Origin: Limibacter armeniacum
Lineage (GTDB): Bacteria > Bacteroidota > Bacteroidia > Cytophagales > Flammeovirgaceae
DNA: 64,000 nt
Direction of reading: 5' to 3'
Assembly (NCBI RefSeq): GCF_036880985.1
Contig: NZ_JBAJNO010000009.1
Location: 3,260,501 to 3,324,500 of the forward strand
The position numbers were made by a program, and so were the translations under genes. Of this stretch, positions 35,467 through 44,052 are shown piece after piece (position 1 is the first letter of the stretch; each line of letters begins with the position of its first letter). The notes beneath the pieces are model-generated. The model did no database searches and was not told the origin of the DNA. It worked only from the letters and a program-made list of their open reading frames with translations.

Positions 35467-37227
35467 CTAGTTCCTGTTGTTAACAATTTCGACCCAATTA
35501 TCACGGTTTTGCTCATAAGTGGGTGTAAGTGAGGACTGTCCAGGGAATGTTTCCATATGTAATGTTTGAGTAGGAAATGCAAACCTGATATTCAAGTCAT
35601 CAGCCAATCTGATAACCTCAAGCATGACTTCGTGTCTGGCTTTAAGTTCAGCTCCCCAGTCAGGTACTTCAAAGAAGATATAAAACAGTACATCCAATGA
35701 AGATGCGCCAAATGAATTGAGGTGAATCTGATGAAAGTCCTTTCGTGTATTTGGATGCTTCATGACAATATCCTCCAATCCCTTTACGAATACCTCAATC
35801 AAATCAGGAGGCGTATCATATGTGATGGATATCTTAGTGTTGAAACGACGGTACTTTCTGCTACCCATATTGTCCACTACAAGGTCAGACATCTTGCCAT
35901 TAGGCACACTGACCACTGAGTCATGGAATGTTCTTATTCGGGTAGAACGGAAACCAACTTCCTCAACAGTACCATCGACGTTATTCGATACAACCCAGTC
36001 GCCAACTTTAAAAGGCTTGTCAATGAAAATCATAAGCGAACCAAAAAGGTGCTTCAGTGTATCTTGGGCTGCCAATGCCAATGCCAAACCACCAATTGAA
36101 ATACCGGCAAGTAGTCCTGTGACGTCATAGTCAAAGCTATCCAAAGCCAGAATAACAATTGAAACTAAAATAACCAATTTGGTCAATACCCTAATGACAG
36201 GGATTAGCTGTCTTTCCAATAGTTTGTTGTCACTACTCAGTCGTGTTTCAACCTTATCCAATACGCCAGAAGAGAGCCTGAGTGTGGCTTTTATCAGGGC
36301 ATAATACATCAATACCTTTAGGGTAATTGTGACAATCTTCCATATTCCCATTGGTAATTGAAGCACCGGAAGCAGGAAAAACAGCAGAAGGTATACTAGT
36401 AAGGAACCAATAGGCTTTGCTGTAGGGCGAACCACTCTGTCAGCCATATGCTTGAAACCAAATCTCTTGAAGACTTCATGCATAACCCTTAAGGACATGA
36501 ACAAAAAGAAGTGGTAAGACAGGTATGCGAGCAAAGTAACTAAAGCAATTCCTAGATACTGCCAGACTTTCAGCCCAAGAATTACCTGATGACCAGACTG
36601 GTTGCTGAGTTGTTGAGCCAAGTCAACAAGTGTATAAGTATGAAGTGGGTAAGCATCTTCTATAAGTTCGTCAATATGACTGACCGTAAAGTCTGCATAT
36701 ACCCATTTGTCATTTTTTTTGACCAGATATATTTCAGGAATATCTTCAAAAACAGTATACTTATGAGAGCTGCTACCATCAGGAGCGTAGTTTTTGTCTC
36801 TGGATATTGACTCCGGAGAAAAGTACTTCCCTTTGGCTAAGTATATTTGAAATAGCTTTTGAGCAATCTCCTGTCTTTTCTTTTTGGTCAAATTAGGAGC
36901 TACTATTGTTTGTGCCGCAATCTCTGGGTGAAAGTTTTCAGGAGATAGGTTGTCAAAATGAGTTTTCAAGGTATGGTAAGGAGAGCTTAAGCTGAACTCA
37001 ATACCGTCGATTTCCTTGAATTTGTAAAACTCGTGGTCATCTGGAAAACTTTCTTGCTTGATCGGTTTTCTTACTCTTTGCTTTCCTTCTTCCTGATTCG
37101 TTACGGTCTTTAGCACAGCAGAAATTTGTGCGCTCGCTTGACCAGCGTAACCAATGACGGATACCGTGAGTAGTATAAAGGGTACAAGTCTTTTGATGGA
37201 CATGTTATGGTAGTTACGTCTTTTCAT
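35467..37227 (-). CDS. MscS-family mechanosensitive ion channel with large exported N-terminal domain
   Basis: A 586-residue membrane protein. A signal peptide (ending YAGQASAQ) is followed by a ~180-residue extracytoplasmic region, then about five transmembrane helices. The MscS core has its Gly/Ala-rich pore helix at GLLAGISIGGLALALAAQDTL and the beta domain starting FKVGDWV, and a cytoplasmic cage domain ends with LNIRFAFPTQTLHM. It releases solutes on hypo-osmotic shock. The start may be the ATG at 37203 instead; both keep the signal peptide. The large periplasmic domain sets it apart from the minimal E. coli MscS. Confidence 0.88.
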   Translation of the reverse strand: MKRRNYHNMSIKRLVPFILLTVSVIGYAGQASAQISAVLKTVTNQEEGKQRVRKPIKQESFPDDHEFYKFKEIDGIEFSLSSPYHTLKTHFDNLSPENFHPEIAAQTIVAPNLTKKKRQEIAQKLFQIYLAKGKYFSPESISRDKNYAPDGSSSHKYTVFEDIPEIYLVKKNDKWVYADFTVSHIDELIEDAYPLHTYTLVDLAQQLSNQSGHQVILGLKVWQYLGIALVTLLAYLSYHFFLFMSLRVMHEVFKRFGFKHMADRVVRPTAKPIGSLLVYLLLFFLLPVLQLPMGIWKIVTITLKVLMYYALIKATLRLSSGVLDKVETRLSSDNKLLERQLIPVIRVLTKLVILVSIVILALDSFDYDVTGLLAGISIGGLALALAAQDTLKHLFGSLMIFIDKPFKVGDWVVSNNVDGTVEEVGFRSTRIRTFHDSVVSVPNGKMSDLVVDNMGSRKYRRFNTKISITYDTPPDLIEVFVKGLEDIVMKHPNTRKDFHQIHLNSFGASSLDVLFYIFFEVPDWGAELKARHEVMLEVIRLADDLNIRFAFPTQTLHMETFPGQSSLTPTYEQNRDNWVEIVNNRN

Positions 37228-37376
37228 GTAGTCGATTAATCGTTTGGGAGTTTAAAATTCAGGAATCCAATGGGATTCTGCTAATTTTTTATTCTAATCT
37301 CCCTTAATAATTTATAATCAATCTAAATTTTATCCCATCGTGCAGTTGGGGCAGTGAATTCCTCCTTGTAATTGGC

Positions 37377-37384
37377 TATATTTG
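37377..37384 (+). promoter_or_regulatory. Candidate -7 box for hemA
   Basis: An exact TAnnTTTG match (TATATTTG), ~140 bp before the hemA ATG. The nearest upstream TTG elements are 8 and 28 bp away, outside the usual spacing, so support is partial. A small hairpin (GAATCC-AATG-GGATTC at 37263-37278) lies in the same 297-bp gap. Confidence 0.35.
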
Positions 37385-37524
37385 TGCGAGTTTGGAGTTT
37401 TATGTTCTTGCACGAAAAACCGTTGACCAAAATCATTGGTTTTGCAGACGAAGGATATTTCATTTATCATTCAAAACCTGCATCAGAGTTAGTTTCTGAT
37501 TGCTGCAAGCCTTAAATCTAGGAG

Positions 37525-38790
37525 ATGATGCAAAACAACTTTAAAGCCATATCGCTTTCTTACAAGTCAGCACCACTTGAAGTAAGAGGGTCTCTTTCTG
37601 TAGGAGAAGGAGAATACGGTACCTTGTTGGAGAAAGTCAAAGAAGTCCTTGGAGTTCAGGAAGCACTAGTAGTGTCTACTTGTAACCGCACAGAGGTATA
37701 TTATTCATCAGAAAATGATAAGTCAGAAGAACTGATCAAGTTACTTTGTGCTTTGAAAGGCTTAGACCCTTCGGAGTATGCACAGTACTTTCTGAATATA
37801 CCGAACAAGCACGAGGCGCTTCAGCACCTTTTTAGGGTATCAATGGGACTAGAGTCTCAGGTTGTTGGTGATTTGCAGATCTCCAATCAGATCAAACGTT
37901 CTTACCAGTGGACAGCGGATACAGAAATGGCAGGACCGTTTTTGCACCGTCTGATGCACACGGTGTTCTTTACTAATAAGAGAGTGACACAGGAAACACC
38001 ATTTCGTGATGGCGCTGCATCTGTATCGTATGCAGCTGTTGAGATGGTGGAAGAGTTAACAAACGATCTCCTAGATCCTAAAGTATTAGTAGTAGGCGTA
38101 GGCGAAATTGGTGCAGACGTTGTACGTAACCTACAAAATACAGACATCACGAATGTTCAGATTACCAACCGTACTTTCTCCAAGGCGGAAGAATTGGCAA
38201 ATGAATGTGAGTTTGAAGCCATTCCATTTGAGAATATATGGAAGGCAGCAAAAGAAGCTGATGTTATCATCTCATCTGTAGCAAAAGCAGATTTCTTTGA
38301 CAAGGCAAACGTAAAGGATCTGGATGTGTTGGCATTCAAATGCTTTATGGATTTATCTGTTCCAAGAAGTGTAGCCACAGACGTAGAATCGATTCCAGGT
38401 GTGTTGGTATATGATATTGATGATATCAATACTCGCGCAACTAAAGCTTTGGAAAGAAGAAAACAGGCAATGCCTGATGTTGAGCGTATTATTGGAGAGT
38501 CAATTGAAGAGTTTGGCTCTTGGGCACAGAATATGGTATTCTCTCCAACAATTCAGAAGCTGAAGCAATCTTTGGAGGCGATTAGGCAAGAGGAAATTGC
38601 GAAAAGCATCAAAGACCTTTCAGATGAAGAAAGAGAGAAGGTGGAGAAGATTACGCTTAGCATTATGAATAAGATTATCAAGATTCCTGTACTGCAACTA
38701 AAAGCTGCTTGTAAAAGGGATGATGCTGATGCGTTAGTAGATGTGCTAAATGACCTTTTTGATTTAGAAAAGAAAGCACAAAAGAAATAA
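37525..38790 (+). CDS. hemA: Glutamyl-tRNA reductase
   Basis: A 421-residue enzyme that reduces glutamyl-tRNA(Glu) to glutamate-1-semialdehyde, the first committed step of C5-pathway tetrapyrrole synthesis. The nucleophilic cysteine is C53 in STCNRTEVYY. GLESQVVGDLQISNQIK and the NADPH-binding VVGVGEIGADVV segment follow in order, and the C-terminal dimerisation helices are present. Length is normal. No other hem genes flank it in the window. Confidence 0.96.
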   Translation: MMQNNFKAISLSYKSAPLEVRGSLSVGEGEYGTLLEKVKEVLGVQEALVVSTCNRTEVYYSSENDKSEELIKLLCALKGLDPSEYAQYFLNIPNKHEALQHLFRVSMGLESQVVGDLQISNQIKRSYQWTADTEMAGPFLHRLMHTVFFTNKRVTQETPFRDGAASVSYAAVEMVEELTNDLLDPKVLVVGVGEIGADVVRNLQNTDITNVQITNRTFSKAEELANECEFEAIPFENIWKAAKEADVIISSVAKADFFDKANVKDLDVLAFKCFMDLSVPRSVATDVESIPGVLVYDIDDINTRATKALERRKQAMPDVERIIGESIEEFGSWAQNMVFSPTIQKLKQSLEAIRQEEIAKSIKDLSDEEREKVEKITLSIMNKIIKIPVLQLKAACKRDDADALVDVLNDLFDLEKKAQKK

Positions 38791-38817
38791 GAGTTTAGCT
38801 AAGAGTAGTTATATATC

Positions 38818-38861
38818 AAAGCAATTGCATTGGAGTTTATGCCAAAGCAATTGCTTTTTTT
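38818..38861 (+). terminator. Terminator after hemA
   Basis: A 16-bp stem (AAAGCAATTGCATTGG / CCAAAGCAATTGCTTT, one mismatch) with an 8-nt loop and T7 on the plus strand, 27 bp after the stop. Confidence 0.88.
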
Positions 38862-38944
38862 ATGCATTATATTTTGACATAAATAGCCTTTCCTAAAAAG
38901 GTATGTTATTTTTTGAGATGAAAGGAAAATAAGATCAATTACTA

Positions 38945-39391
38945 ATGGAGGGGATAATTTTTATTGGAATACAGGCAAGTGGGAAATCAACATTCTATAA
39001 GGAAAGGTTTTTTAATTCACATGTCAGGATCAGTATGGATTTGCTCAATACAAGAAACAAGGAAAATCAATTTATAGAAAAGTGTATAGAGCTTCATCAA
39101 AGGTTTGTTGTAGACAATACAAACCCAACTGTAGAAGAGAGACAAAGGTATATCACCAAACTGAAGGAGAGAAAGTATAAGGTGATTGGTTATTTTTTTA
39201 AGTCCATTGTACAGGATTCCCTGTTCAGAAATCAAGGTCGAGTAGGCAAGGAGAAAATTGCGGAAGTAGGCATTTTATCTACTTATAAAAAGCTGGAATT
39301 GCCTTCTTTTCAGGAAGGTTTTGATGAGCTGTATCAGGTCGAGATCGTGGATGGAATGTTTGAAATCAAAAAATGGAAAGATGAAATTTGA
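38945..39391 (+). CDS. P-loop polynucleotide-kinase-like protein
   Basis: A 148-residue P-loop phosphotransferase. Walker A is GIQASGKST (residues 8-16). The early RISMDLL and later VVDNTNPTVEERQRYI segments match the T4-Pnkp/PNKP kinase group, in which the first Asp contacts the 5'-OH and DNTNP-type residues and a later Arg line the active site. There is no phosphatase domain. It overlaps the start of the Thg1-like gene by 11 bp (ATGAAATTTGA), indicating translational coupling and a shared process. The likely reaction is phosphorylation of RNA or DNA 5'-OH ends; a small-molecule kinase is not excluded. Confidence 0.8.
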   Translation: MEGIIFIGIQASGKSTFYKERFFNSHVRISMDLLNTRNKENQFIEKCIELHQRFVVDNTNPTVEERQRYITKLKERKYKVIGYFFKSIVQDSLFRNQGRVGKEKIAEVGILSTYKKLELPSFQEGFDELYQVEIVDGMFEIKKWKDEI

Positions 39392-40145
39392 CGATTTGGA
39401 TAAGAAAATGAGGGTATTTGAAACCTCACACGACTATTGTGTTCTGCCTAAAATATATATGGTCGCAAGGATTGACGGACGAAATTTTACAAGACTGACA
39501 AAAGAGGTTCATCAGTTTGAAGCACCATTCGATGAACGTTTCAGGGATTATATGGTACAGACAGTAGAGCACCTGATGCAATGCGGGTTCAAAGTGATCT
39601 ATGGGTATACGGAGAGTGATGAGATCTCCTTGTTGTTTGCCCAAAATGAAACGGTATTCTCAAGAAAGCTAAGAAAATACAATTCGGTGTTGGCAGGAGA
39701 AGCCAGTGCTAAATTTTCAATGCAACTGAATGATGTGGCAGCTTTTGACTGTAGGATTTCTCAGTTGCCAACAAAGGAAGATGTGATTGATTACTTCAGA
39801 TGGAGAAACGAAGATGCATTCAGGAATGCGCTGAATTCACATTGCTATTGGAACCTCAGAAAAAATGGTGCATCGGTGAAAAATGCAACCCGAAACCTGG
39901 AGGGAATGTCAGTTGCGGATAAAAATGAATTGCTTTTCAGTAACGGTATCAACTTCAATGATCTTCCAAATTGGCAAAAAAGAGGGGTCGGATTATATTG
40001 GAAAAGCTATCCATCTGACGGTGTAAATCCGAAAACCGGAGAAGTGGTACAGGGCGAAAAGAAAAAGATATGTATTGATTATGATCTTCCAATGAAGGAA
40101 AAGTATAGTGAGTTTATTCAAGCCATACTCGAGACAGAAGATTAA
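39381..40145 (+). CDS. Thg1-like protein (3'-5' nucleotide polymerase, tRNA repair)
   Basis: A 254-residue protein of the tRNA(His) guanylyltransferase superfamily. The metal-site aspartates are D32 in VARIDGRNFTRL and D80 in YTESDEISLLF. The fold continues with AFDCRISQLPT, HCYWNLRKNGAS, ATRNLEGMSV and a C-terminal basic KRGVGLYWKSY. It closely fits the bacterial Thg1-like proteins that extend RNA in the 3'-5' direction in a template-dependent way and repair tRNA 5' ends. The start was taken at the ATG at 39381, inside the end of the kinase gene; an upstream ATG at 39321 would only add shadow sequence. Thg1 enzymes act on 5'-phosphate RNA, so the upstream kinase makes sense. Confidence 0.9.
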   Translation: MKFDDLDKKMRVFETSHDYCVLPKIYMVARIDGRNFTRLTKEVHQFEAPFDERFRDYMVQTVEHLMQCGFKVIYGYTESDEISLLFAQNETVFSRKLRKYNSVLAGEASAKFSMQLNDVAAFDCRISQLPTKEDVIDYFRWRNEDAFRNALNSHCYWNLRKNGASVKNATRNLEGMSVADKNELLFSNGINFNDLPNWQKRGVGLYWKSYPSDGVNPKTGEVVQGEKKKICIDYDLPMKEKYSEFIQAILETED

Positions 40146-40174
40146 GAAGGAAACAATATGACCATTTGATTACC

Positions 40175-40767
40175 ATGAGACTAAAAGCACTCCTATTTGT
40201 AATTTTAAACTTGACCTTTCTTCAAGTAAGTTTCAGTCAGGATTCATTTTATTCAAATCTGGCGGAAGTGACAGTTTCCTTAACTCAGGATCAGGTAGTT
40301 TATGATCCTAGCTATTTTTCCATCACTTATCCAAATGGTGATGTGCCAAAAGGTAAAGGAGTGTGTACGGATGTGGTGATTAGGGCATATAGAAAATTGG
40401 GTGTTGACCTTCAGAAGGAGGTACGGTACATGAGGATATGGCAAAACACTTTGCTTTGTACCCTAAGGTATGGGGACTGAAAACTACTGACAAAAATATA
40501 GACCACAGGAGAGTACCTAACCTGATGAAATTTTTTGAGCGTCATGGAGAGGTATTAGCCATTTCTGATAATCCATCAGATTACCAGTCAGGCGATATTG
40601 TCTGTTGGAACCTTGGTGGAGCTATAACCCATATTGGCATTTTGGTAGATCAGAAATCTGATGATGGCATGCGGAATCTGGTAGTGCATAATATCGGATC
40701 TGGACAGGTAATGGAGGATATGCTTTTTGATTTTAAGGTGATTGGGCATTATCGGTATAAAAAATAG
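40175..40767 (+). pseudogene. DUF1287-family secreted protein broken by a 5-bp duplication
   Basis: A first frame (40175-40480) carries a signal peptide and the DUF1287 opening VVYDPSYFSITYPNGDVPKGKGVCTDVVIRAYRKLGVDLQKEV. It then goes out of frame. A second frame (used from ~40430 to 40767) continues with HEDMAKHFALYPKVWGLKT, NIDHRRVPNLMKFFERHGEVL, GDIVCWNLGGAITHIGILVD and VVHNIGSGQVMEDMLF. Removing one copy of the GGTAC-GGTAC repeat at 40420-40429 restores a 195-residue protein (588 nt). The protein is a predicted NlpC/P60-like or amidase-type fold with a Cys (CTDVV) and a His (THIG). It is a pseudogene, a phase-variable gene, or an assembly error. It lies 29 bp after the Thg1-like gene. Confidence 0.85.
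40420..40429. repeat. 5-bp tandem duplication (GGTAC x2)
   Basis: GGTAC occurs twice in a row. With one copy, codons read Q-K-E-V-H-E-D-M-A-K-H, exactly the DUF1287 core. The second copy shifts the frame by +5 (+2). Confidence 0.9.
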
Positions 40768-40779
40768 TGGAATAAAAAC

Positions 40780-41220
40780 ATGATCAGACCTTACACAACA
40801 AAAGACAAACAACAAGTAATAGCACTGCTTCGCCTTAATACCCCGCAGTATTTTGATGTATCTGAAGAAGCTGATTTACGCCATTACCTCGAAAATGAGC
40901 TGGAAAGTTATTTTGTAGCGGAAGAAAATAACCAAGTCGTTGGAGCTGGGGGGATTAATTATTTCCTGTCTGAACGGTTAGCCCGTATCTCATGGGATTT
41001 TGTACATCCGGACGTTCAAGGGAAAGGCATAGGGAAAGCCTTGTTACTTCACCGGATAAAGGAAATAAATAGTCATCCTGAAATAGAAACCATTATGGTC
41101 AGGACATCCCAACTGGCGTATAGGTTTTATGAGAAAGTAGGGTTCAAATTGGAGAAAACAGTAAAAGACTTTTGGGCAGAAGGATTTGATCTTTATCAGA
41201 TGAAGATGAGTAATAAGTAG
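40780..41220 (+). CDS. GNAT-family N-acetyltransferase
   Basis: A 146-residue acetyltransferase. The acetyl-CoA pyrophosphate loop is VHPDVQGKGIGKALL (R/Q-x-x-G-x-G/A pattern), with VVGAGGINYF and SRWDFVHP-like strands before it and AYRFYEKVGFKLEKTVKDFW after it, typical of the fold. The substrate is unknown. It starts 12 bp after the DUF1287 frame and is in the same run of plus-strand genes, so it is likely co-transcribed with the kinase/Thg1-like genes. Confidence 0.87.
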   Translation: MIRPYTTKDKQQVIALLRLNTPQYFDVSEEADLRHYLENELESYFVAEENNQVVGAGGINYFLSERLARISWDFVHPDVQGKGIGKALLLHRIKEINSHPEIETIMVRTSQLAYRFYEKVGFKLEKTVKDFWAEGFDLYQMKMSNK

Positions 41221-41282
41221 GCTATTCAATTCAATATTTTTTCAGCCTGAAATAGGGCTATCCATCGTAAAAACTAAACAGA

Positions 41283-42590
41283 ATGAAACTTCTCAAACTT
41301 ACTTTTCTCTATGCATTGCTCTTGTTTTGCCAAGTAGCCAATGCACAGCTTTCCTTAGGAAATTATGCCATTGAATCTGTCAATATAGTTGATGTAGAGC
41401 AAGGTGAAATCTTGTATAACTATACCATTATCATTACTGATGGCAAGATTTCCAGCTTACTTCCTTCATCTGAATATGTGGCAAATGATACGTTACATGC
41501 TATAAGGATGAAAGGGAAATACGTTATACCTGGCTTGATTGATACGCATGTGCATTTGGCGACTAACCCGACAGAAGAGATTAGGGCAAATGCGGAAAAA
41601 ACACTGCATGAAATGTTGCTATCAGGTGTGACTTCTGTCAGGGATATGGCAGGTGATACCAGAGCATTGTCAAGTCTTTCAAGGGATGCTTTGGTAGGAG
41701 ATATTGTATCACCAGACATATACTATTCAGCCTTGATGGCAGGCACAGTTTTCTTCAGTGATCCAAGGACAATCGCTTCAGCACAAGGAGGGGAAAGTGG
41801 CAAGATGCCTTATATGAGAGAGATTGCAGATGATACGGATTTGACTTTGGCTGTAGCTGAGGCAAGAGGAACAGGAGCAAAGGGTATCAAGCTGTATGCA
41901 AATCTAACTGAAAGCGAAATAGATGGAATAGGCACAGAAGCAGCAAGACAGGGGATTAAAGTGTGGGCACATGCAGCTTTACCTCCAACCAAGCCCTCAG
42001 CGGTTATTGGGGCTGGGGTAGTATCCGTTTCGCACTCACCGATGCTGGTACACGAAAAGTATCCGGAAAAGAAGGATTTGCCCAAATCTTGGTTGGAGCA
42101 AGACTTATCAAAAGACAACACCGCATTTTGGGATAAAGAATACAAGAAGCTAGGTGTCGAAAACCTGTATGAAGAGATGAAACAAAATGGGGTGATTTTG
42201 GATGCAACAGTTTCCGTCTACAAACATTTTGTGGCAGGCAATCAGCAACAGCATTGGAAATATGAGATGTGTAAGCGAATCACAGAAGCAGCGCATAAGG
42301 CAGGGGTAACCATCTCGGCAGGTTCGGATACTGATCAGGCTACATTCGTGCAGGAAGAAATGAAGTTGTTGGTTAATGAATGTGGCTTTGCACCAATGGA
42401 AGCGATAAAGGCAGCAACAGTTTATGCTGCTCAGGCAATTGCAATGGAGAAGTCTGAAGGAACCTTGGAAGAAGGGAAAAAAGCCAATCTTGTTATTCTG
42501 AATGGAAATCCCATTGAGAATATTAACAACATTGATCAGGTGGTATTGGTCATCAAATCAGGTAAGCTGTATACAGGAAAAGGGGCATAA
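41283..42590 (+). CDS. Exported amidohydrolase-family protein (imidazolonepropionase-like)
   Basis: A 435-residue metal-dependent hydrolase with a signal peptide (ends VANAQ). The first metal motif is GLIDTHVHLATNP, the next residues of the barrel include a lysine in GAKGIKLYANL, a HAALPPT histidine, an AGVVSVSHS histidine, and the final aspartate in SAGSDTDQATF. The C-terminal KANLVILNGNPIENINNI is a hallmark. It belongs to the imidazolonepropionase/dipeptidase-like branch. The substrate is unclear, but export suggests a periplasmic amide or peptide. Confidence 0.9.
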   Translation: MKLLKLTFLYALLLFCQVANAQLSLGNYAIESVNIVDVEQGEILYNYTIIITDGKISSLLPSSEYVANDTLHAIRMKGKYVIPGLIDTHVHLATNPTEEIRANAEKTLHEMLLSGVTSVRDMAGDTRALSSLSRDALVGDIVSPDIYYSALMAGTVFFSDPRTIASAQGGESGKMPYMREIADDTDLTLAVAEARGTGAKGIKLYANLTESEIDGIGTEAARQGIKVWAHAALPPTKPSAVIGAGVVSVSHSPMLVHEKYPEKKDLPKSWLEQDLSKDNTAFWDKEYKKLGVENLYEEMKQNGVILDATVSVYKHFVAGNQQQHWKYEMCKRITEAAHKAGVTISAGSDTDQATFVQEEMKLLVNECGFAPMEAIKAATVYAAQAIAMEKSEGTLEEGKKANLVILNGNPIENINNIDQVVLVIKSGKLYTGKGA

Positions 42591-42719
42591 AGAGGACGCT
42601 TGATATTTTCAGTGATCGAAGTATTTAGGCAGTCGCCAACTTTTTTGTCAGCTCTTTAGTTATAAGAATTCAATATTGAATTTTACAGACTAAACCAGCT
42701 GAATAAGCGAACAAGCAAT

Positions 42720-43724
42720 ATGTCACAACGAATAAAGCTGAGTATACTTGATCAGTCTCCTATTGCCGGAAGTGATACACCAGCACAGGCATTGGCGAAT
42801 ACTACAAGTTTGGCGAAGCATGCTGAGAAGTGGGGATATCACCGTTTTTGGGTGTCAGAACATCACAATACCAAGACACTGGCAGGATCAACTCCTGAAG
42901 TATTGATAGCCCATCTGGCTGCCAATACTGAAAAGATCAGGTTAGGTTCCGGAGGTGTGATGCTACCACATTACAGTGCCTACAAGGTTGCAGAAAACTT
43001 TAACCTGCTTGCTACCTTATACCCAGACAGAATTGATTTGGGGGTGGGAAGAGCACCAGGTACAGATGCGCCAGCTATTTATGCCCTGAATTCGCATAAG
43101 GGAAATTATGATACAGACCGTTTCCCGGAGCAGATTGCAGAACTGAAAGCCTTTACAAGTGGTCCGGTCAATGCAGGTGGCTCAAAACTTTATGCTTCAC
43201 CTGTACCGGAAGTAGCGCCACCAATTTGGGTATTGAGTTCTAGTGGGTTTGGTGCGCAGCATGCAGCAGGACAAGGCGTAGGTTTTGCTTTGGCACATTT
43301 CATCAATCCGTTGGGCGGGCCGGAAGCCATGCAAAAGTACCGTGAAGAGTTTATCCCTGAGCGGAAAACTGATCAACCGCAAGGTTTGGTTTGTGTCTTT
43401 GTGAATTGTGCAGATACGGAAGAGAAGGCGCTTGAACTTCAACGTACCATGGATATTCTAATGCTTTATGTGGAGACGGGTAGGAGAGTGCCTGTTTTGC
43501 CATATGAGGAGATACGGAAAATTCAGTTGTCACCGATGGAAGAGGCAAGGATAATGCATAACCGTAACCGGATGGTATTCGGAACACCAGCGTCTGTCAA
43601 AAAGCAACTGGAAAATTTGGCAGAGCAATATGGATCAGATGAAGTGATGGTTGTGACTATTACACATGATTTCAAGGATAGGCTTCGTTCCTATGAGCTG
43701 CTGGCAGAAGCATTTGCGTTATAA
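42720..43724 (+). CDS. LLM-class flavin-dependent oxidoreductase (luciferase-like)
   Basis: A 334-residue TIM-barrel monooxygenase-like protein. The opening LSILDQSPIAGSDTPAQAL, the WGYHRFWVSEHHNTKTLAGSTPEVL motif, IRLGSGGVMLPHYSAYKVAENFNLL and DLGVGRAPG are the standard order of the YhbW/luciferase-like subgroup. The last ~100 residues contain RRVPVLPYEEIRK and GTPASVKKQLENL. Bacterial luciferase activity itself is very unlikely (no luxA/luxB pair). Its physiological role is unknown. It is followed by a terminator. Confidence 0.9.
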   Translation: MSQRIKLSILDQSPIAGSDTPAQALANTTSLAKHAEKWGYHRFWVSEHHNTKTLAGSTPEVLIAHLAANTEKIRLGSGGVMLPHYSAYKVAENFNLLATLYPDRIDLGVGRAPGTDAPAIYALNSHKGNYDTDRFPEQIAELKAFTSGPVNAGGSKLYASPVPEVAPPIWVLSSSGFGAQHAAGQGVGFALAHFINPLGGPEAMQKYREEFIPERKTDQPQGLVCVFVNCADTEEKALELQRTMDILMLYVETGRRVPVLPYEEIRKIQLSPMEEARIMHNRNRMVFGTPASVKKQLENLAEQYGSDEVMVVTITHDFKDRLRSYELLAEAFAL

Positions 43725-43731
43725 TCATACT

Positions 43732-43771
43732 TCCCTGCATATTGTTGCCAAATAATATGCAGGGATTTTTT
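43732..43771 (+). terminator. Terminator after the LLM-family gene
   Basis: A 12-bp stem (TCCCTGCATATT / AATATGCAGGGA) with a 10-nt loop and T6 on the plus strand. The rest of this 328-bp gap (to 44052) is AT-rich with nothing else recognised. Confidence 0.9.
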
Positions 43772-44052
43772 GTTTGTTAACTGTTCATTCTTGTTTTTAA
43801 GATGGGACTATACTTACCATTTAGCCTCTCAAAGCGTTAAATTTCACTTTATCCAGTATTAAAATGTAGAATATCTGGAGAACTGTCTGTTTATCCGCTT
43901 TTTATTACTTAACTTCATAATATAGTACACAATGATATAGGCGAATCTACTGATGTATTTCAGTATTCGAGATTTAATAACCCATTAGGATGTTATGGAT
44001 ACATCCAATTATAGAACTTACACTAACTAGCTAAAAACCAATTAACCCTGTA

